DNA of 64,000 bases from Leptasterias polaris. Taxonomy: Eukaryota > Echinodermata > Asteroidea > Forcipulatida > Asteriidae. Below, one piece after another: positions 11,620 to 23,500 of the stretch (its first letter is position 1; every line of letters starts with the position of its first letter). The notes beneath the pieces were generated by a model. The model saw only the letters and a list, made by a program, of their open reading frames with translations, searched no databases and had not been told where the DNA came from. Both the position numbers and the translations under genes were made by a program. The stretch lies in assembly GCA_037783415.1 (NCBI GenBank), contig JAZGTN010000178.1:1054001-1118000 (forward strand), given 5' to 3'.

Positions 11620-14343
11620 CTAACAAATCTTTGGTTGGTTTTTTAGTGTGATCATGGAATCGCCTCTAATGTTATAAGAGGCCAAAGGGAAGTAGTCTTT
11701 CAGAGCAGTGTATGGTATGCATTCTACATTTGAGTGATCACTGTCTGATGAACACAGTTTATAAAGGCCATATTCATGCAGATATATATGTACATTCACA
11801 TCGTCTGACAAGAAAGTAGACCTCTCTCAATAGAACAAGAAGTATGCAGGCAAAAGTCCAGGAATCAGCAGATTTAACCAGAACATACTTGCCCTTTGTG
11901 TATTTTGTGCCAAAGATAAAAACTTCATCTGAAACTTCACAACTCTTATCATGAAATTTGTCACCAAAATACAAATGTACAGCTTGTTGGATGCTTCCAG
12001 CATAAAGATTTGGATCAAATCCTATGCCTTTATGCATTTTAACATCATCAGGAAATAGCTGCCCATGACAGGAGAATGCCTGAAACAATTGATGTCTCTC
12101 TGATAGCATTCCTGTTATGTTCTTAAAATTCTGGCTGAATCGCACACACTTTTTGAAAAAAGAGTGTTTGCTTTCGAACCTCAATGTCCAGACACGAATA
12201 AGTGGCCCAAACATATGTATAAGCCACGCATAATGGCCCAAGAAGTGATGCTTGGGACGAAGCTTTTTACCTGGAAACAGTCTGACTCTATCTTCAAGAT
12301 ATTCATCAACAAGGACTTGGAGATTAGCCACTTGTGAGGATGAAATGACTGGTGAAACAACAATTTCCACTATTTGCTTTAACTTCAAAAGCAATTCCCA
12401 AACAGGGTCTTCAGTATCTACAATGTGATTATACATTATAAGTGGGAAAAATCGTAAGAAATGCCAATTCTGAACTGCATGACCCCCTATTTTGTCTTTC
12501 TTTGTGTATACAGCTTATCTTTTGCATCACTTACACAAAATGGAAAATTCTGCAGCTCTTCATTCAAAATCTTGTCGGTGAACCAATTGCATCTAATGAA
12601 ATGCTGAATATACAAAGCAACATCATAATCCACTATGCCTTCAAAGAGGTCGTGTCCTAGGCAAGGTGGCAAACCAGGATTTGCCACATGAAAGAACGAC
12701 AAATTATTGAACACAGAATCAAATTTAATCCCTTTGTCAGAGTCAACAACCATTTCCTCTAAAATTTGCAGTGAATTATTATGTGTTTCAATTGTTCGAT
12801 ACACCCCTTTGGTGTATGGTGGTTCTTCATTAATTTTTGTCTTACTTCGAAGGCAATATCGGCAGAAGTACTCAGCGTTGAAACTTTCACAGAATCCTCC
12901 AATGAAATGAGAACCTAAATTGTCACCTACTATCGATAGTACGGTTCCCTTGACAACTTCTTGATTAACAGAAATGCCCTCTCTCTCCAGGAATTTTATA
13001 TCCTGCACAAGTCTTGAAAACACTGCTTCTTGTCCAAAGAGCTTTATTGACTTTTCTTTGCATAGAAGGACAAGCTGCATTGGATCTATCTGTGATCTAC
13101 ACCTAGCATCAATATTTCCAAGTGTATAATACACTCCAAGAATTTTATGCTTACATCTAGCAGAACCCAAAGGATTCACAACCTCAAAACTATCCTGGAA
13201 CAAGATTATTTGAAAGGCATTAGGATTGTCTTTGTAAAATGCACTTTGCTTGTACACCTTTCCATCATGGACATCACTGTAGGTTTGTGCAACATCACTG
13301 GCTTGTACAATATGTGTTTGCACTGATTTATCCTTCCACATGACTTTCAACGTTTCTTGGATAGGCACATAATGACAAACATGGGTTTTGCCAGATGAAT
13401 CTACTCCCAATTTGATTTCAACAGGCTTCACAAAATCAAACTCTTTTTTGTAGTAGCAATTCCTACAGTGTTTTGATCGAAGTGCACCACACAATGGGGA
13501 CTTAAAATGATTGGATGGATCCAAAGCACAACTCAATTCGGATATGGCATCTAAAATGTTACCAGCTAGCACATGATTTGAAATGGAACAGTTGGTACCT
13601 GCTTTTTCAAGCATACACTGAACATGCTTCTTGGCGCTCTCACAACTTAATTCAAACAAATCGTGCATCTCTTCCACTATCATTTGAATAGTGTTCTCTG
13701 GAACTAGGAACTTTGAATATAATTTGAGCAGAAATAGTGCAATACTCTTGGTAAAGTCAGCCACAGATACTCCAGGATCATCGTCATCTTCATGATCATT
13801 GTCATCACCATCAACTGTGTCTTCAGGCTCAGTAAATGTGGATGTACCTGCTCCATCATGGCATGGATTATCATTTACATCGAAGTTGACATTTTTGTCA
13901 ACAATTAATGTTTGGTTTACATTATGAGCTGAGTAGTTTCTGTGATACCGCGATAAGTGAGAAGAGAAAGACTTTTTATTTGTGAATGTTTTAGTACAAT
14001 CTTCAAATGGACAAGGTACATTCAAACCACTTGTAATATGGCTTCTTAAATGAGCAAGTAGCGCCTGAATATCGGAACATTCATGCTGACAGAAATCAAG
14101 TGGACACCGGAAAAGTACACCAGCATCCCTGTACCTGTTATTGTTTTCTTCCTTCGTTAGTTGATGGTGTCTTTCAATATGAGAAATGAGACCTTTGTAT
14201 GTGAAATACGTTTTTTGACAACCAGACACACAACAAGGAAATCGCATATTTCGATCATGTCTATGTACTTGATAATGTCGTATGTATGCTCTGATACTGT
14301 CACATTGTGTACCACAAACATGACAAACAGTCCTGTTGTACAT
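11620..14343 (-). pseudogene. C2H2-finger transposase-like protein with frameshifts
   Basis: The frame from ATG at 14343 encodes four N-terminal C2H2 zinc fingers (first CHVCGTQCDSIRAYIRHYQ; fourth within VPCPFEDCTKTFTNKKSF), then an acidic stretch. A catalytic-like core follows, with GDNLGSHFIGGFCESFN, a Cys pair in CRYC, and LPPCLGHDLFEGIVDYDV. The frame stops at 12487, but homologous sequence continues at once in another frame (12436-11774; LRPKHHFLGHYAWLIHMFGP, RFESKHSFFKKC). It continues in a third frame after about 11800 (YTALKDYFPLASYNIRG). Both breaks look like single-base shifts. The Asp and Glu of the core fit an RNase H-like transposase fold. The layout matches multi-copy fish and invertebrate proteins of transposon origin, possibly CMC/EnSpm, though the superfamily is uncertain. 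As read, the gene is non-functional unless the shifts are assembly errors. Confidence 0.7.
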
Positions 14344-14789
14344 GTTTTTTGATCTTTTTGGTTTAAATGTGTACTGTACTAGTACACATAGTTAAGGTAC
14401 TGTAGCATAGGATACTGGAGGTTTTGTGTGCAAGATTGTCGTCTGCACAGAGAAAACGTGACATAAACTAACTAACGTTCAACGTCAACGGACATGACGC
14501 TACTACCGGGGCTATTTTGTTTCAATTAAAGTTAATCCTTTCGTTAATTCTAAAAAAAGGAGTAAACAACAAAACACCTTTCCAATTTTGCCAACAACGT
14601 ATAATTCTAAGCTACACGTACAATATGAATGGAATGATATAATCATACCTTAAGCAGCAATGATTCTGCTGTTTGACACAATTCTCAGTAGGCCTACAGT
14701 ACTTCAGTTGACAGCTCAGCCAGTCGTCAACCGTTCGTATCATGCGCGCCCGCTTCTCGTCTAGTTTCCCAAATTTAGCCCATGTTATT
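14344..14789. other. Upstream region of the transposase-like gene
   Basis: Non-coding stretch 5' of the C2H2 transposase-like gene on the minus strand. It may hold its promoter and leader, but no clear TATA box or terminal repeat is visible before the RTE-like LINE begins. Confidence 0.4.
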
Positions 14790-16814
14790 CACGGTCATCA
14801 TCTAAGCGCTTTCGTCAAGTGCATCTGACATTGCGCACTCTGTAAGTTTCCTCCACTGCACTCTATCAGCTGCCAAGTGCCAGGTATTTCGGTTCTTGAT
14901 GTTTATGTCCGTGGCTTTCAGGTCTTCATTTATTCTTTTCAGCCATGTTGTTCTTTGACCGCCCCTTGGCAGCTTGTGATGACGTATACACTCCATAAGC
15001 GCTTGCTTGGCTGGTGTTTCATCAGGTAGTCTCAGGAGATGGCCTGTCCATCTCAGGCGTCTTTTTGCGATTATGACACTCCAAGGTTTCTCGTTGGTTT
15101 TTTCATAGAGCACCTTGTTTGACACCTTTTTGGGCCACTGAAGGCCGAGGATTGAACGCATGAGCCTCCTGTGAAAGGCGTCGATTTTCTGTTCTAGTGA
15201 CTTGGTTAGTGTCCATAATTCACTGTTGTATAGAAATATGGATGCTATGAATGCACGGAATGTTTTGAGTTTCGTTGCATGGGAGATCGACTTGCTGTTG
15301 AAAACACTTCGAAATTTATTGAAGGATACCATCGAAAGTACTTTTCTTCTGGTGATGTCTTCCTCAGTGTCCAGTAGGGAGCCTAAGTATTTACACTTTT
15401 TCCAGCTGGTGTTAATTCCGTTTCTGCTGATGTGATGTTTTTCTGTCTTAGCGTTGTTTACCTTCAGGTTTCGCTCTTTAAGTACCTCAGGTGCCCTCCG
15501 TTCTATTTCCCTAAGTGGGTGAGCATTGTTACTTGCCCATGTGATGTCATCAGCATATTGTAGCCCAATCTCAAAGTATGATGGTGGACAAATGGCATAG
15601 TTGTGGTTTTCAAGTTCCGCAGGTAGGGGCTGGGACTGAGACTGCAGTAGATTGGCAGAGTAGTTATGATCTTGGAGATTCGGTGGTGCCGCTGGTGTTT
15701 GTACATTTAGTTGTCTCAGTGCTTTCGCAAGGTAGATTGTAAAGAGAATGGGACTCAGGCAGTCTCCTTGAGGTACGCCAATGTTGGTTTTGAAAGGCTT
15801 ACCTAAGATTGTACCCACTCTAACTTGTAAGCGGACTTCTCTGAGTATGATTGCCAAAAGATGAAGTTCATCCTGCTCTAGCATTTCTTTAAGGTCTTTA
15901 AAAAGAACTACTCTCTTCACGGAGTCAAATGCCTTTGACATGTCAAGAAGCAAAAGGTGAAGTTCGTAGTTATCAGCTGTGATGGCCTTTTCTGCTAGGA
16001 TCTTTAAAGTGAAGACTTGTTCTGTAGTGCTTCTACCGTGTCGATAAGCGGCTTGGGAAGCCGGTATATGGTCATTTAGTCTGTCAGCAATTCTTCTCGT
16101 CAAACATATGGCCAATATTTTGCGGATTATTGTCAGTAAGACAATTGGTCTTATGTTTTCGGGGGGTCCCTTTGGTTTGCCTGGCTTGGGAAGGGGGATG
16201 AGAATGCCTTCTTCGATGTCATTTGGGTAGATACCTGTGCTTGCTATATCATTCAGAGTAAGAGCGACTTCTTGAGCAATTATCTCTGGTCCATACTTCA
16301 GCAATTCAGCATTGAGGTTGTCTTTTCCAGCACTCTTGCCATTTTTTAACGATTTAATGGCTTTCACAACTTCTACTTTGGTGAATGGTTTGCTCATTGT
16401 TTGTGGTGGAAATTCTTCAATTATAGCTTCATCATTCAGGTCAAACTTGCTTTGAAACCAGTTTCTGATGATCTCTTCTTGACCATCTGCATCGATGACC
16501 GCATTACCGTTTTCGTCTGCAACCTGTATCCGATTGGGTTTCATCTGCTGTATATTTCTGATGGCCTTGAAATATTTTGTAGAGTCATTTTTCTGGTTTT
16601 CAATGTCTTCAGCTTTTCTTATCAGTTCTTGCTCCTTTATCTCTTTCATTGTGTTATGAAGTTTGGTGAGAACGCTATTTCTTTCTTTCCTCAGTGCGTT
16701 TCTTTTATCTTTATTTTGTGTCGCTTGAATGGTTTGAAATAGCTTCTTTTGCTTCAATGATAGTTCTGTGATAGCGGGGTGTGTAACTTTAGTAGATTTA
16801 TTTACATATCCCAC
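14790..16814 (-). mobile_element. RTE-like non-LTR retrotransposon, 5'-truncated, intact RT frame
   Basis: A 670-codon minus-strand frame (16814-14802) encodes a reverse transcriptase. A helical N-terminal region is followed by fingers/palm (FTKVEVVKAIKSLKNGKSAG), LLLDMSKAFDSV, GVPQGDCLSPILF and the catalytic LQYADDITWAS. The C-terminus carries FHRRLMRSILGLQWPKK and RLRWTGHLLRLPDETPA, a pattern I associate with RTE-like elements. No apurinic endonuclease domain precedes it, so the copy is 5'-truncated. The stop is followed almost at once by 'atgatgacc', compatible with the short 3' ends of RTE-type elements. It lies upstream of the C2H2 transposase-like gene. A fragment of the same family occurs at 62465-62775 (plus). 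Clade assignment is moderate; the RT call is firm. Confidence 0.85.
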
Positions 16815-17280
16815 GGTACAGCGAGGATAGACTGGTTCCTAAAAAGTCACTGGTTGCCAAAATGCTTTTTGTCTATATCGGTATGTAAAATCAGGGTACC
16901 AGTTTCCACGTGCGTTGCATACATGAGCCACGGTAAATTTACAGGATTTTTTCGTCAAATTTATTAACCATCGACTTAACAAGGAAACTACAGGCCCATA
17001 ATAAGTAAATGAATAAATAAATAATAAAAACATATGATCAATGGTTACAAAATCAACAGTTGAGGGAAACTTTCTTGGGGGGGGGGGGGGGGGGGGTGGG
17101 TCACAAAAAGAAGGTAAAAGGGGTCGGTGGAAATGAAAAGGGAAAAACATTGAGGAGACGATATTCAGATGACTATATAGAGGGCATCCTTGCAGGTTTC
17201 TTGAATGGGAAACAATGTATTTTGACAGCGGGAAAATTCATAAAAATAGCTACAATTTAAATTGACAGTTTAATTATGTA
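16815..17280. other. Spacer with a poly-G run
   Basis: No gene recognised. A run of about 20 G lies at 17077-17096. Short frames crossing it are low-complexity. Confidence 0.5.
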
Positions 17281-18757
17281 ATAAACGATGTGTTAATTAT
17301 TAACAGAAAGTCTACAGTCATCAACAAAATTCGTCAAACCAACGTTGGTGCGCTGTTATTTTAAACGTCGTAATGTTAACAACAGTAAGTTGGCGTTAAC
17401 TTACTTGCAAAAGTCCGTCAGACCACAAAGTGTTGCCATTCTTTGATTGCCCTGCCCCCCCCCCCCCCCCCCCCCAATAAGATGTTTTTACACAGAGTAT
17501 TTTTACATAGGCCCTAAGGGTTTATTCACACGCATGGGAAACCTGTATGTTTACGGAAATGATCCTGAAAAACAGCATACAATTTTAATTTACAGTTACC
17601 AGGGTAAAAAGTGTGTTAATTAACATCGTAGTTAATTAACAGTAAGTTGGCGTTTACTTACTTACAGAACTCCGTCTGACCAAAGACACGTTGCCATGCT
17701 GTAATTTTGTTGCCAAAAAACGTTCATTTGTACAGTGTTTTTTTTTTTTCACACGCACGGGAAACATGTATTTTGCCGGAAACGATCCTGAAAAAAACAG
17801 CATACAACTTAAATGTAGTCTCATTGTTAAAAATATGTAAATAAACGTCGTAAAGTTAATTAACAGCAACTTGGCGTTTATTTACCTGCAAAACTCCGTC
17901 AGACCAAAAAACGTTGCAATGCTGTTATTTTATTGCCAAAAAACTTGTATTTTACGGTTATTTTTTACAGTGTATTTTTACAAAAAAAATTTCACACGCA
18001 CGGGAAATCTGTATTTTGCCGGAAACGATCCTGAAAAAAACAGCATACAACTTAAATTTACAGTCTCATTGTTAAAAATATTTAAATAAACGTCGTAAAG
18101 TTAATTAACAGCAAGTTGGCGTTTATTTACCTGCAAAACTCCGTCAGACCAAAAAACGTTGCATTGCTGTTATTTTATTGCCAAAAAACTTGTATTTTAC
18201 GGATATTTTTACAGTGTATTTTTACAGGTTTTTTTTCACACGCACGGGAAACCCGTATTTTGCCGGAACGATCCTGAAAAAAACAGCATACAACTTAAAT
18301 TTACAGTCTCATTGTTAAAAATATTTAAATAAACGTCGTAAAGTTAATTAACAGCAAGTTGGCGTTTATTTACCTTTAATTTCCGTCAGACCAAAAAACG
18401 TTGCATTGCTGTAATTTTATTGCCAAAAAACTTGTATTTTACAGTCATTTTTACAGTGTATTTTTACAGGTTTATTTCACACGCACGGGAAACCTGTATT
18501 TTGACGGAAATGATCCTGGAAAAACGGCCTACAATTGAAATTTACAGTTATAACTGTAATTTTCAATTGCAGACCGTTTTTTTAAGGATCATTTCCATAA
18601 AAAAAAAGGGTACTATGTAAATAAACGTCGTAATGTTAATTAACAGCAACTTGGTGTTTATTTACCAGCAAAACTCAGTCAGACCCCAAAAACGTTGCCT
18701 TGCTGTAATTTTATTGCCCAAAAAACTTGTATATTTACAGGTTTTTTTTACAGTGTA
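17281..18757. repeat. Tandem units of about 240 bp ending in CACTG (possible subterminal region of a DNA transposon)
   Basis: Markers such as 'ctccgtcagaccaaaaaacg' recur near 17406, 17666, 17893, 18136, 18383 and 18671, so units are about 230-290 bp and number about six. Each contains 'acacgcacgggaaac', 'acagcatacaactt', 'gtaaagttaattaacagcaa' and 'tttttacagtgta'. The right edge reads 'ttttacagtg' at 18748-18757, so the inverted outer end begins CACTGTAAAA. The adjacent gag-protease frame is cut exactly there. CACTG-type ends with subterminal repeats are usual for CACTA/EnSpm elements; no matching left end was found. Confidence 0.75.
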
Positions 18758-18758
18758 C

Positions 18759-19436
18759 CTATACGTGTCCCCTATTTAGATGTATATAACGATCACTATC
18801 GTTCCGCAGGGTTATAAAAGGTCCGGCTTTGATCGCCTGTACGGGGTTCGTATTGCTCTTTGATGAAACTAAGCTGTAGGGTATACTCAAACCTTTATGG
18901 TCATGTTCCGGTGCGTGTATCATATATAGGCTGTCTGAATTGTGAGTGAATTTGACTTCCGCACTGACTAGTGAATTTGGGGGGACAACAACTTTCCTTC
19001 TTAATTCTACTCTTTGCGTTGAGTAAAGTTTATTTTTGTTCTTCCTCATATCTGCATGTATTCTATTACCGTTAATCGTAATTGCATCGTCTTTCAAGTC
19101 AATTTTGGCATTATTTGTTTTCAGAAAGTCCAACCCAAGTATGAACTCATCCGCAATCGGAGCCACTAAGATGTCCCATGAGTAATTACTGCCTCCTATT
19201 TCGAGTGGTATGTTCGGAACCCTGTCAGCAACCATATTACTAGACTTTCCCGCACCTCTGAGTAAGACCTTTTCTATTGGCTGGATGGATGGTTTTAATC
19301 GTTTCGCCAATCCCTCACTAATTATTGAAACTTGGGCGGCAGTGTCAATTGTTGCGTGAGTAGAAATCCCTTGGATTTTGATAGGTACAACCAGACTAAT
19401 TCCATCATAATTGGATGATATCTGCACCTCTCTCAA
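18759..19436 (-). pseudogene. Retroelement aspartic protease region, 3'-truncated
   Basis: The 225-codon frame contains THATIDTAAQVSIISEGLAK, with the retropepsin active-site triad in the DTA form, and later DEFILGLDFLKTNNAKIDL, the hydrophobic-G-x-D flap-side motif usual in Ty3/Gypsy-type proteases. The frame ends at the junction with the CACTG repeat array, so the RT that should follow is missing. The stop codon at 18759-18761 falls three codons before unrelated sequence. Confidence 0.8.
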
Positions 19437-19584
19437 TCTGATCCCCGAGTTGTTATGATGGGAAATATTTTCTTTTGTACTTTCATTGAAAAGACCGTCA
19501 GTTACAGCCGGACGGTGGTCAACACGCCCGGCTTCTAATAGTTTAAATGTTGCGCTCTATTTGCCGGGGATGGTGATCTCGATC

Positions 19585-20530
19585 TCGTTGGGCAATCACG
19601 AGCGAAATGGCCAGTCTGATTGCATGCAAAGCATTTAAATTGCATTTAAACTGTGGTTATGCGCCGCCGTTTGTGTAAATTGAACTGCTTCATTGAGTGT
19701 TTTGGGGTCTCTGTGCAGTGCCAATTCGGCAGCATCAATGTCGCTGCATCCTTTTAGGAAGGCCTCTCTAGCTAAGGTTTCAAACACATCTATGTTTGCA
19801 GTTGGATATGCGCGAGTGGATATTTGTCGCACGCGCTGCCCGTACTCTTCTAGAGACTCGTCTTCCTTTTGTCGAATTGCAGCGAGCTCTGCCCTTTGTA
19901 TAATTGGGTCCCTCATTTTCCCAAACATTTTCATAAGTTGGTCTTTGATTTGTATATAGCTTCGCCTGATTTCCGGTTCCTGCCAGGCATAGCAGTCCAG
20001 GGCTTTCCCAGTGAGTGCCCCAACTAACTGTAAAAGCTTAGAGTGCTCGTCCCATTGACAGCATTCAGCCATCACTTCAAACTTAATGATGGAAGGCGTG
20101 AAAGTCGCTTTTTCCATCATAAGGGGGCAATTTGGGCATTGCTATTGTGGGTGTCCTAACAGCATTGCGGTTTAGCAAAGTTCCGAGAGCAGGTGGATTT
20201 GCGGTTGCAGCTCCAGCTGTAACACTATGTTCTGGAATTTTATTTGATTTTGATTCAGTGGTTTTTGCGCCGACCAGGGCTGTCCACCAGGAGGGATTGA
20301 TGGTTTTTGTTCAGCGGACAATGGTTTTTGTTCAGTTTGCTGGAGCTCGGGGAGGTTTGGCTTTTGTTCGCCTTTGTTGTCAGACCCATTTTGCATTAAC
20401 TCAAGAATGTAACTTGGAACTGGAGGGGCTTTATCCCCAATGACCTTAAGCGTTGCATCGATCACTTTGTCCCCAGTGAGTTCTGCAGTGACGGGAATTT
20501 CTTTTTCTTTTTCTTTTGGATCGACTATTG
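19585..20530 (-). pseudogene. Gag of the truncated LTR element
   Basis: The frame 20120-19635 encodes a capsid-like Gag segment (SLEEYGQRVRQISTRAYPTA; EAFLKGCSDIDAAELALHRD), as in Retrotrans_gag domains. In another frame just downstream (about 19627-19585) lies a zinc knuckle, CFACNQTGHFARDC (CX2CX4HX4C). Upstream, 20530-20172 gives a Pro/Gln/Lys-rich N-terminal stretch. The changes of frame near 20150 and 19640 show decay. Confidence 0.7.
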
Positions 20531-21180
20531 TCGGTCCTTCCCCATTAACATGCTTGATAAGTAAGTAAAAGTAGGTATTTAAGAGTGGCTGTTTTGCCTA
20601 ACACTTAAGATACTGTCAACGCCCCTGTCGCAGTGACGCACAACAGGTTGACCTGATTGACAGTATTAATTTTGTAAGCTAATGCGAGATACGGATCGCC
20701 AAATTTAGTTGTGATAGCGGTTCACATACACTTCGGCATGCGAATGGAAAAGTACGTACCACACAAGCAGGAATACCTACTTTTGAATATATATTACCAA
20801 AATACAATGCAGAGGTAGACCTATTAAATATTTATTGATGCAAAATCTACTGACATTTCCAGCGAACGCTGATTATGTTGGTGTGGATTCTGTTAAATGA
20901 AATAAACAAAACTATAAAGGTTGTTGTGATTCCAAACTGTCGACAACTTTAAAACGAATGCAGATAATTGTCGATGTAAAATTTTGTCTGAAAATTTTAG
21001 TTTAGATTAATACTTAGTTCCCGAGAGATCTTTCTGGAAATTTTTCCAAAATTTCGCAATTATTGTCTATTATTTCGAAATAAACTGTTAATAGTCCCAT
21101 GAATGCCTCACAGAGACCAATTAAACAAATGGTTTGAAATAATAGTTAAATAACTAATGGTAAATAGCACGCAACGATTT

Positions 21181-21196
21181 ATCCTCGTCGCCAATG
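21181..21196 (-). promoter_or_regulatory. Likely primer-binding-site junction
   Basis: Minus-strand 'attggcgacgaggat' directly follows the LTR end. I associate 'TGGCGACGAGGAT' with leaders of invertebrate Ty3/Gypsy elements; the matching tRNA was not determined. Confidence 0.45.
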
Positions 21197-21414
21197 TTGT
21201 ATTTGGTGGCCTATATTTATAGTTACCTAAGCAGGCCTATGGCTCATAGGTGGGAGTCCGTCGAAGTCCAATGGTCCAAACAAACAGTACAGAGTGTGAC
21301 ACGTCTAACATTGCAGTTGGCTGGATTCGGACTGCCCGTCAGCCAGGCTGCGTGGTGCAGCAAGACCACGGTCACGCCCGACTGGTTTATTGCGTAATAC
21401 AGTCGTTATACTAC
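21197..21414 (-). repeat. 5' LTR of the truncated element (218 bp)
   Basis: In element orientation it begins TGTAGTATAACG at 21414 and ends ATACAACA at 21197, next to the leader motif. No partner LTR is present in the window. Confidence 0.55.
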
Positions 21415-23500
21415 ACACTTAAAAACCATGGTATTTATATGAAGGAATCTTCTTTCTTCTAGAGTTTTCCAACCTAGTTCACTACGTACAGCTGAACCTG
21501 ATGTTCTAGATGGGACCTTAAGAATAGTCCGCCCGGCTCTATTCAAAAGAACATCAAGCCGTTGTAACAGGGTTTTGGAAGCATTACTCCATATAAGATC
21601 ACAATAATCAAACTGAGGGAATATAAGACTTTTCACAATAAGGTTAAGGGTATGCGTAGGCAAGACATTTTTAAGTCTATTTAAAATACCTATTCTTTTT
21701 GAGACAGAGAAAGCTACATGGTCAATATGTTCTGTCCATTTCATTTTACAATCAATATGAACACCAAGATATTTATAACTTGTGATTTGTTCCAGGCAAT
21801 TATCATTAACAAAAATATGAAGATTGGGATGTTCACATCTGGCAAGTTTTTGGGCTGAACCAATCAACATACTTTTGGACTTGGTAGTATTCAATTTTAG
21901 TCTATTGTCTTTGAGCCAGTTGGATATTTTCTGTAGATCACGATTTAGATATAAGTTAATCTGATGAATATCTTTTACTTGAATAAAAAATAGAAGTGTC
22001 ATCAGCATAAAGAACAATTTTAGTATGCTCAGTCATAGATGTGGTATCATTAATAAAAATAGAAAATAATAATGGGCCCAAGATAGTTCCTTGAGGGACT
22101 CCAAAATTGATGGCATCAGATTTGTTTGACAAGACATTTCCAATTTTAGTTACCTGTGTCCTTCCACAAAGGTAGGACCGGAACCAGTCGAGCTCCAGAC
22201 CTCTTACACCAGCAATATTTAATTTGTTCAGCAAGATTGTGTGATTGACAGTGTCAAACGCTTTGCGAAGATCTAAAAACACTGCACCAATAAATTTACC
22301 GTGTGGAATGGAGAGGTCTGAAGCCCGACTGCTCCAGTGCTAAACAGTCATTTACTGTGAGAAAATTTTCATCACAATTGATATAACTGAAATAGGTCTT
22401 ATGGTCATGAATTGAACCACCTTTGTGGATTGGAGTAACCTTGGCCAATTTCCATTCATCAGGAACAATACCAGTCTGCAAACTTAATGGAAAAATTAAA
22501 GCAAGCGGTTTGGCAAGAACATTAGCACCACATTTAAAAAAATGGCCGTTAATCCCATCCATACAAAAGGCTTTCCCAGTAGGTATTTTCCTAAGAAGCT
22601 TCATTACCTCACCAGTAGAAACTTGACAAAAGTTCTGTTGATCGATAGTGAGACCGTTGTTCTGATTCAATTCTGTATCAACCACGGATATTGCGTCAAA
22701 CTGATTGTCCTGAATTTGTCCCACATTAGCAAAATGATCATTAAAAAGATTTGCAATTTCAAGTTTCTTTGTTTTGTCTTCGGCATGGGTGTAACACCCA
22801 GATTATTCAGTCTATTCCTAAGAACATTTGCTGTTCTATAAAGCTCGTCATTATTGGCTCTGTTAGTGTTAGCAATATGTTTGACCCTCATAGATTGTCG
22901 ACGGAGTTCCAAATATTCATCGTTGATCCATTCTGCTTTCTTTGTGCTAACTTTCAGACTTTCCACTGGGCTGTAAATATCACAAACACTCATTAGCATT
23001 TTCTTGAAAACGGTCCACGCTGCATTTGGATCTGTATGTTGTTCCAGTATATCCCATGGTTGAAGTCTAAGAGTATGATTAAAAACTTCTTCGTCAAAAT
23101 TTCGAAAAGAGTGAGCACGAATATATTTTTGACCCTTTTGAATTTTCACAGACTTGCGAACAGCATAAATCAATAAATGGTCACTAAGATTGACCTCGAT
23201 TGTTCCTGAGTTAGTGTACATAGATGGTTGGTTGGTCCAGACATGATCTATGCAGGTAGAACTATGTTGGGTGATTCTTGTAGGACAGGTGATTAATTGA
23301 TTTAGTTCGTAATTATTCAAAAGCGATTTCAGTTTTTTCCACTGGCTTGAACTTGGAGACAAATAGTCAGCATTAAAATCGCCCAAGCAGGTTACTTCCG
23401 GTGGAGTTCTTAAGTTACATACTCGTGACATCATCAAGAACAGCTGGAAAATCCTCAAAGAAGGCCTCGTTGTCTGGAGCCCGATAAACATAGCTGATAA

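Larger units (their letters stand above)
18758..21414 (-). mobile_element. Truncated LTR retroelement (5' LTR, gag, protease)
   Basis: On the minus strand the order is LTR (21414-21197), primer-binding-site-like leader, gag (about 20560-19585), then protease (19436-18758). No reverse transcriptase follows, because the element ends at the CACTG-ended repeat array. The LTR side sits inside the decayed LINE: the LINE frame ends at FKC exactly where TGTAGT starts. It is therefore an insertion into that LINE, later cut on the other side. Confidence 0.75.

Noticed and set aside
12442..14352. Plus-strand open frames opposite the C2H2 transposase-like gene
   Set aside because: Antisense shadows with no recognisable domains.
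17077..17096. Poly-G run, also at 27311, 47757 and 58147
   Set aside because: Homopolymers common in animal DNA and prone to assembly error; no sign of G-quadruplex arrangement with loops.
2236..18757. One 16.5-kb CACTA-type transposon covering all features
   Set aside because: The right end fits CACTG, but no matching left terminus or target duplication was found, so it stays a hypothesis in the findings and is not annotated.
20630..20670. Inverted pair 'tactgtcaa…ttgacagta' as a terminator or LTR end
   Set aside because: Lies in the leader of the LTR element with no matching partner; too short to interpret.
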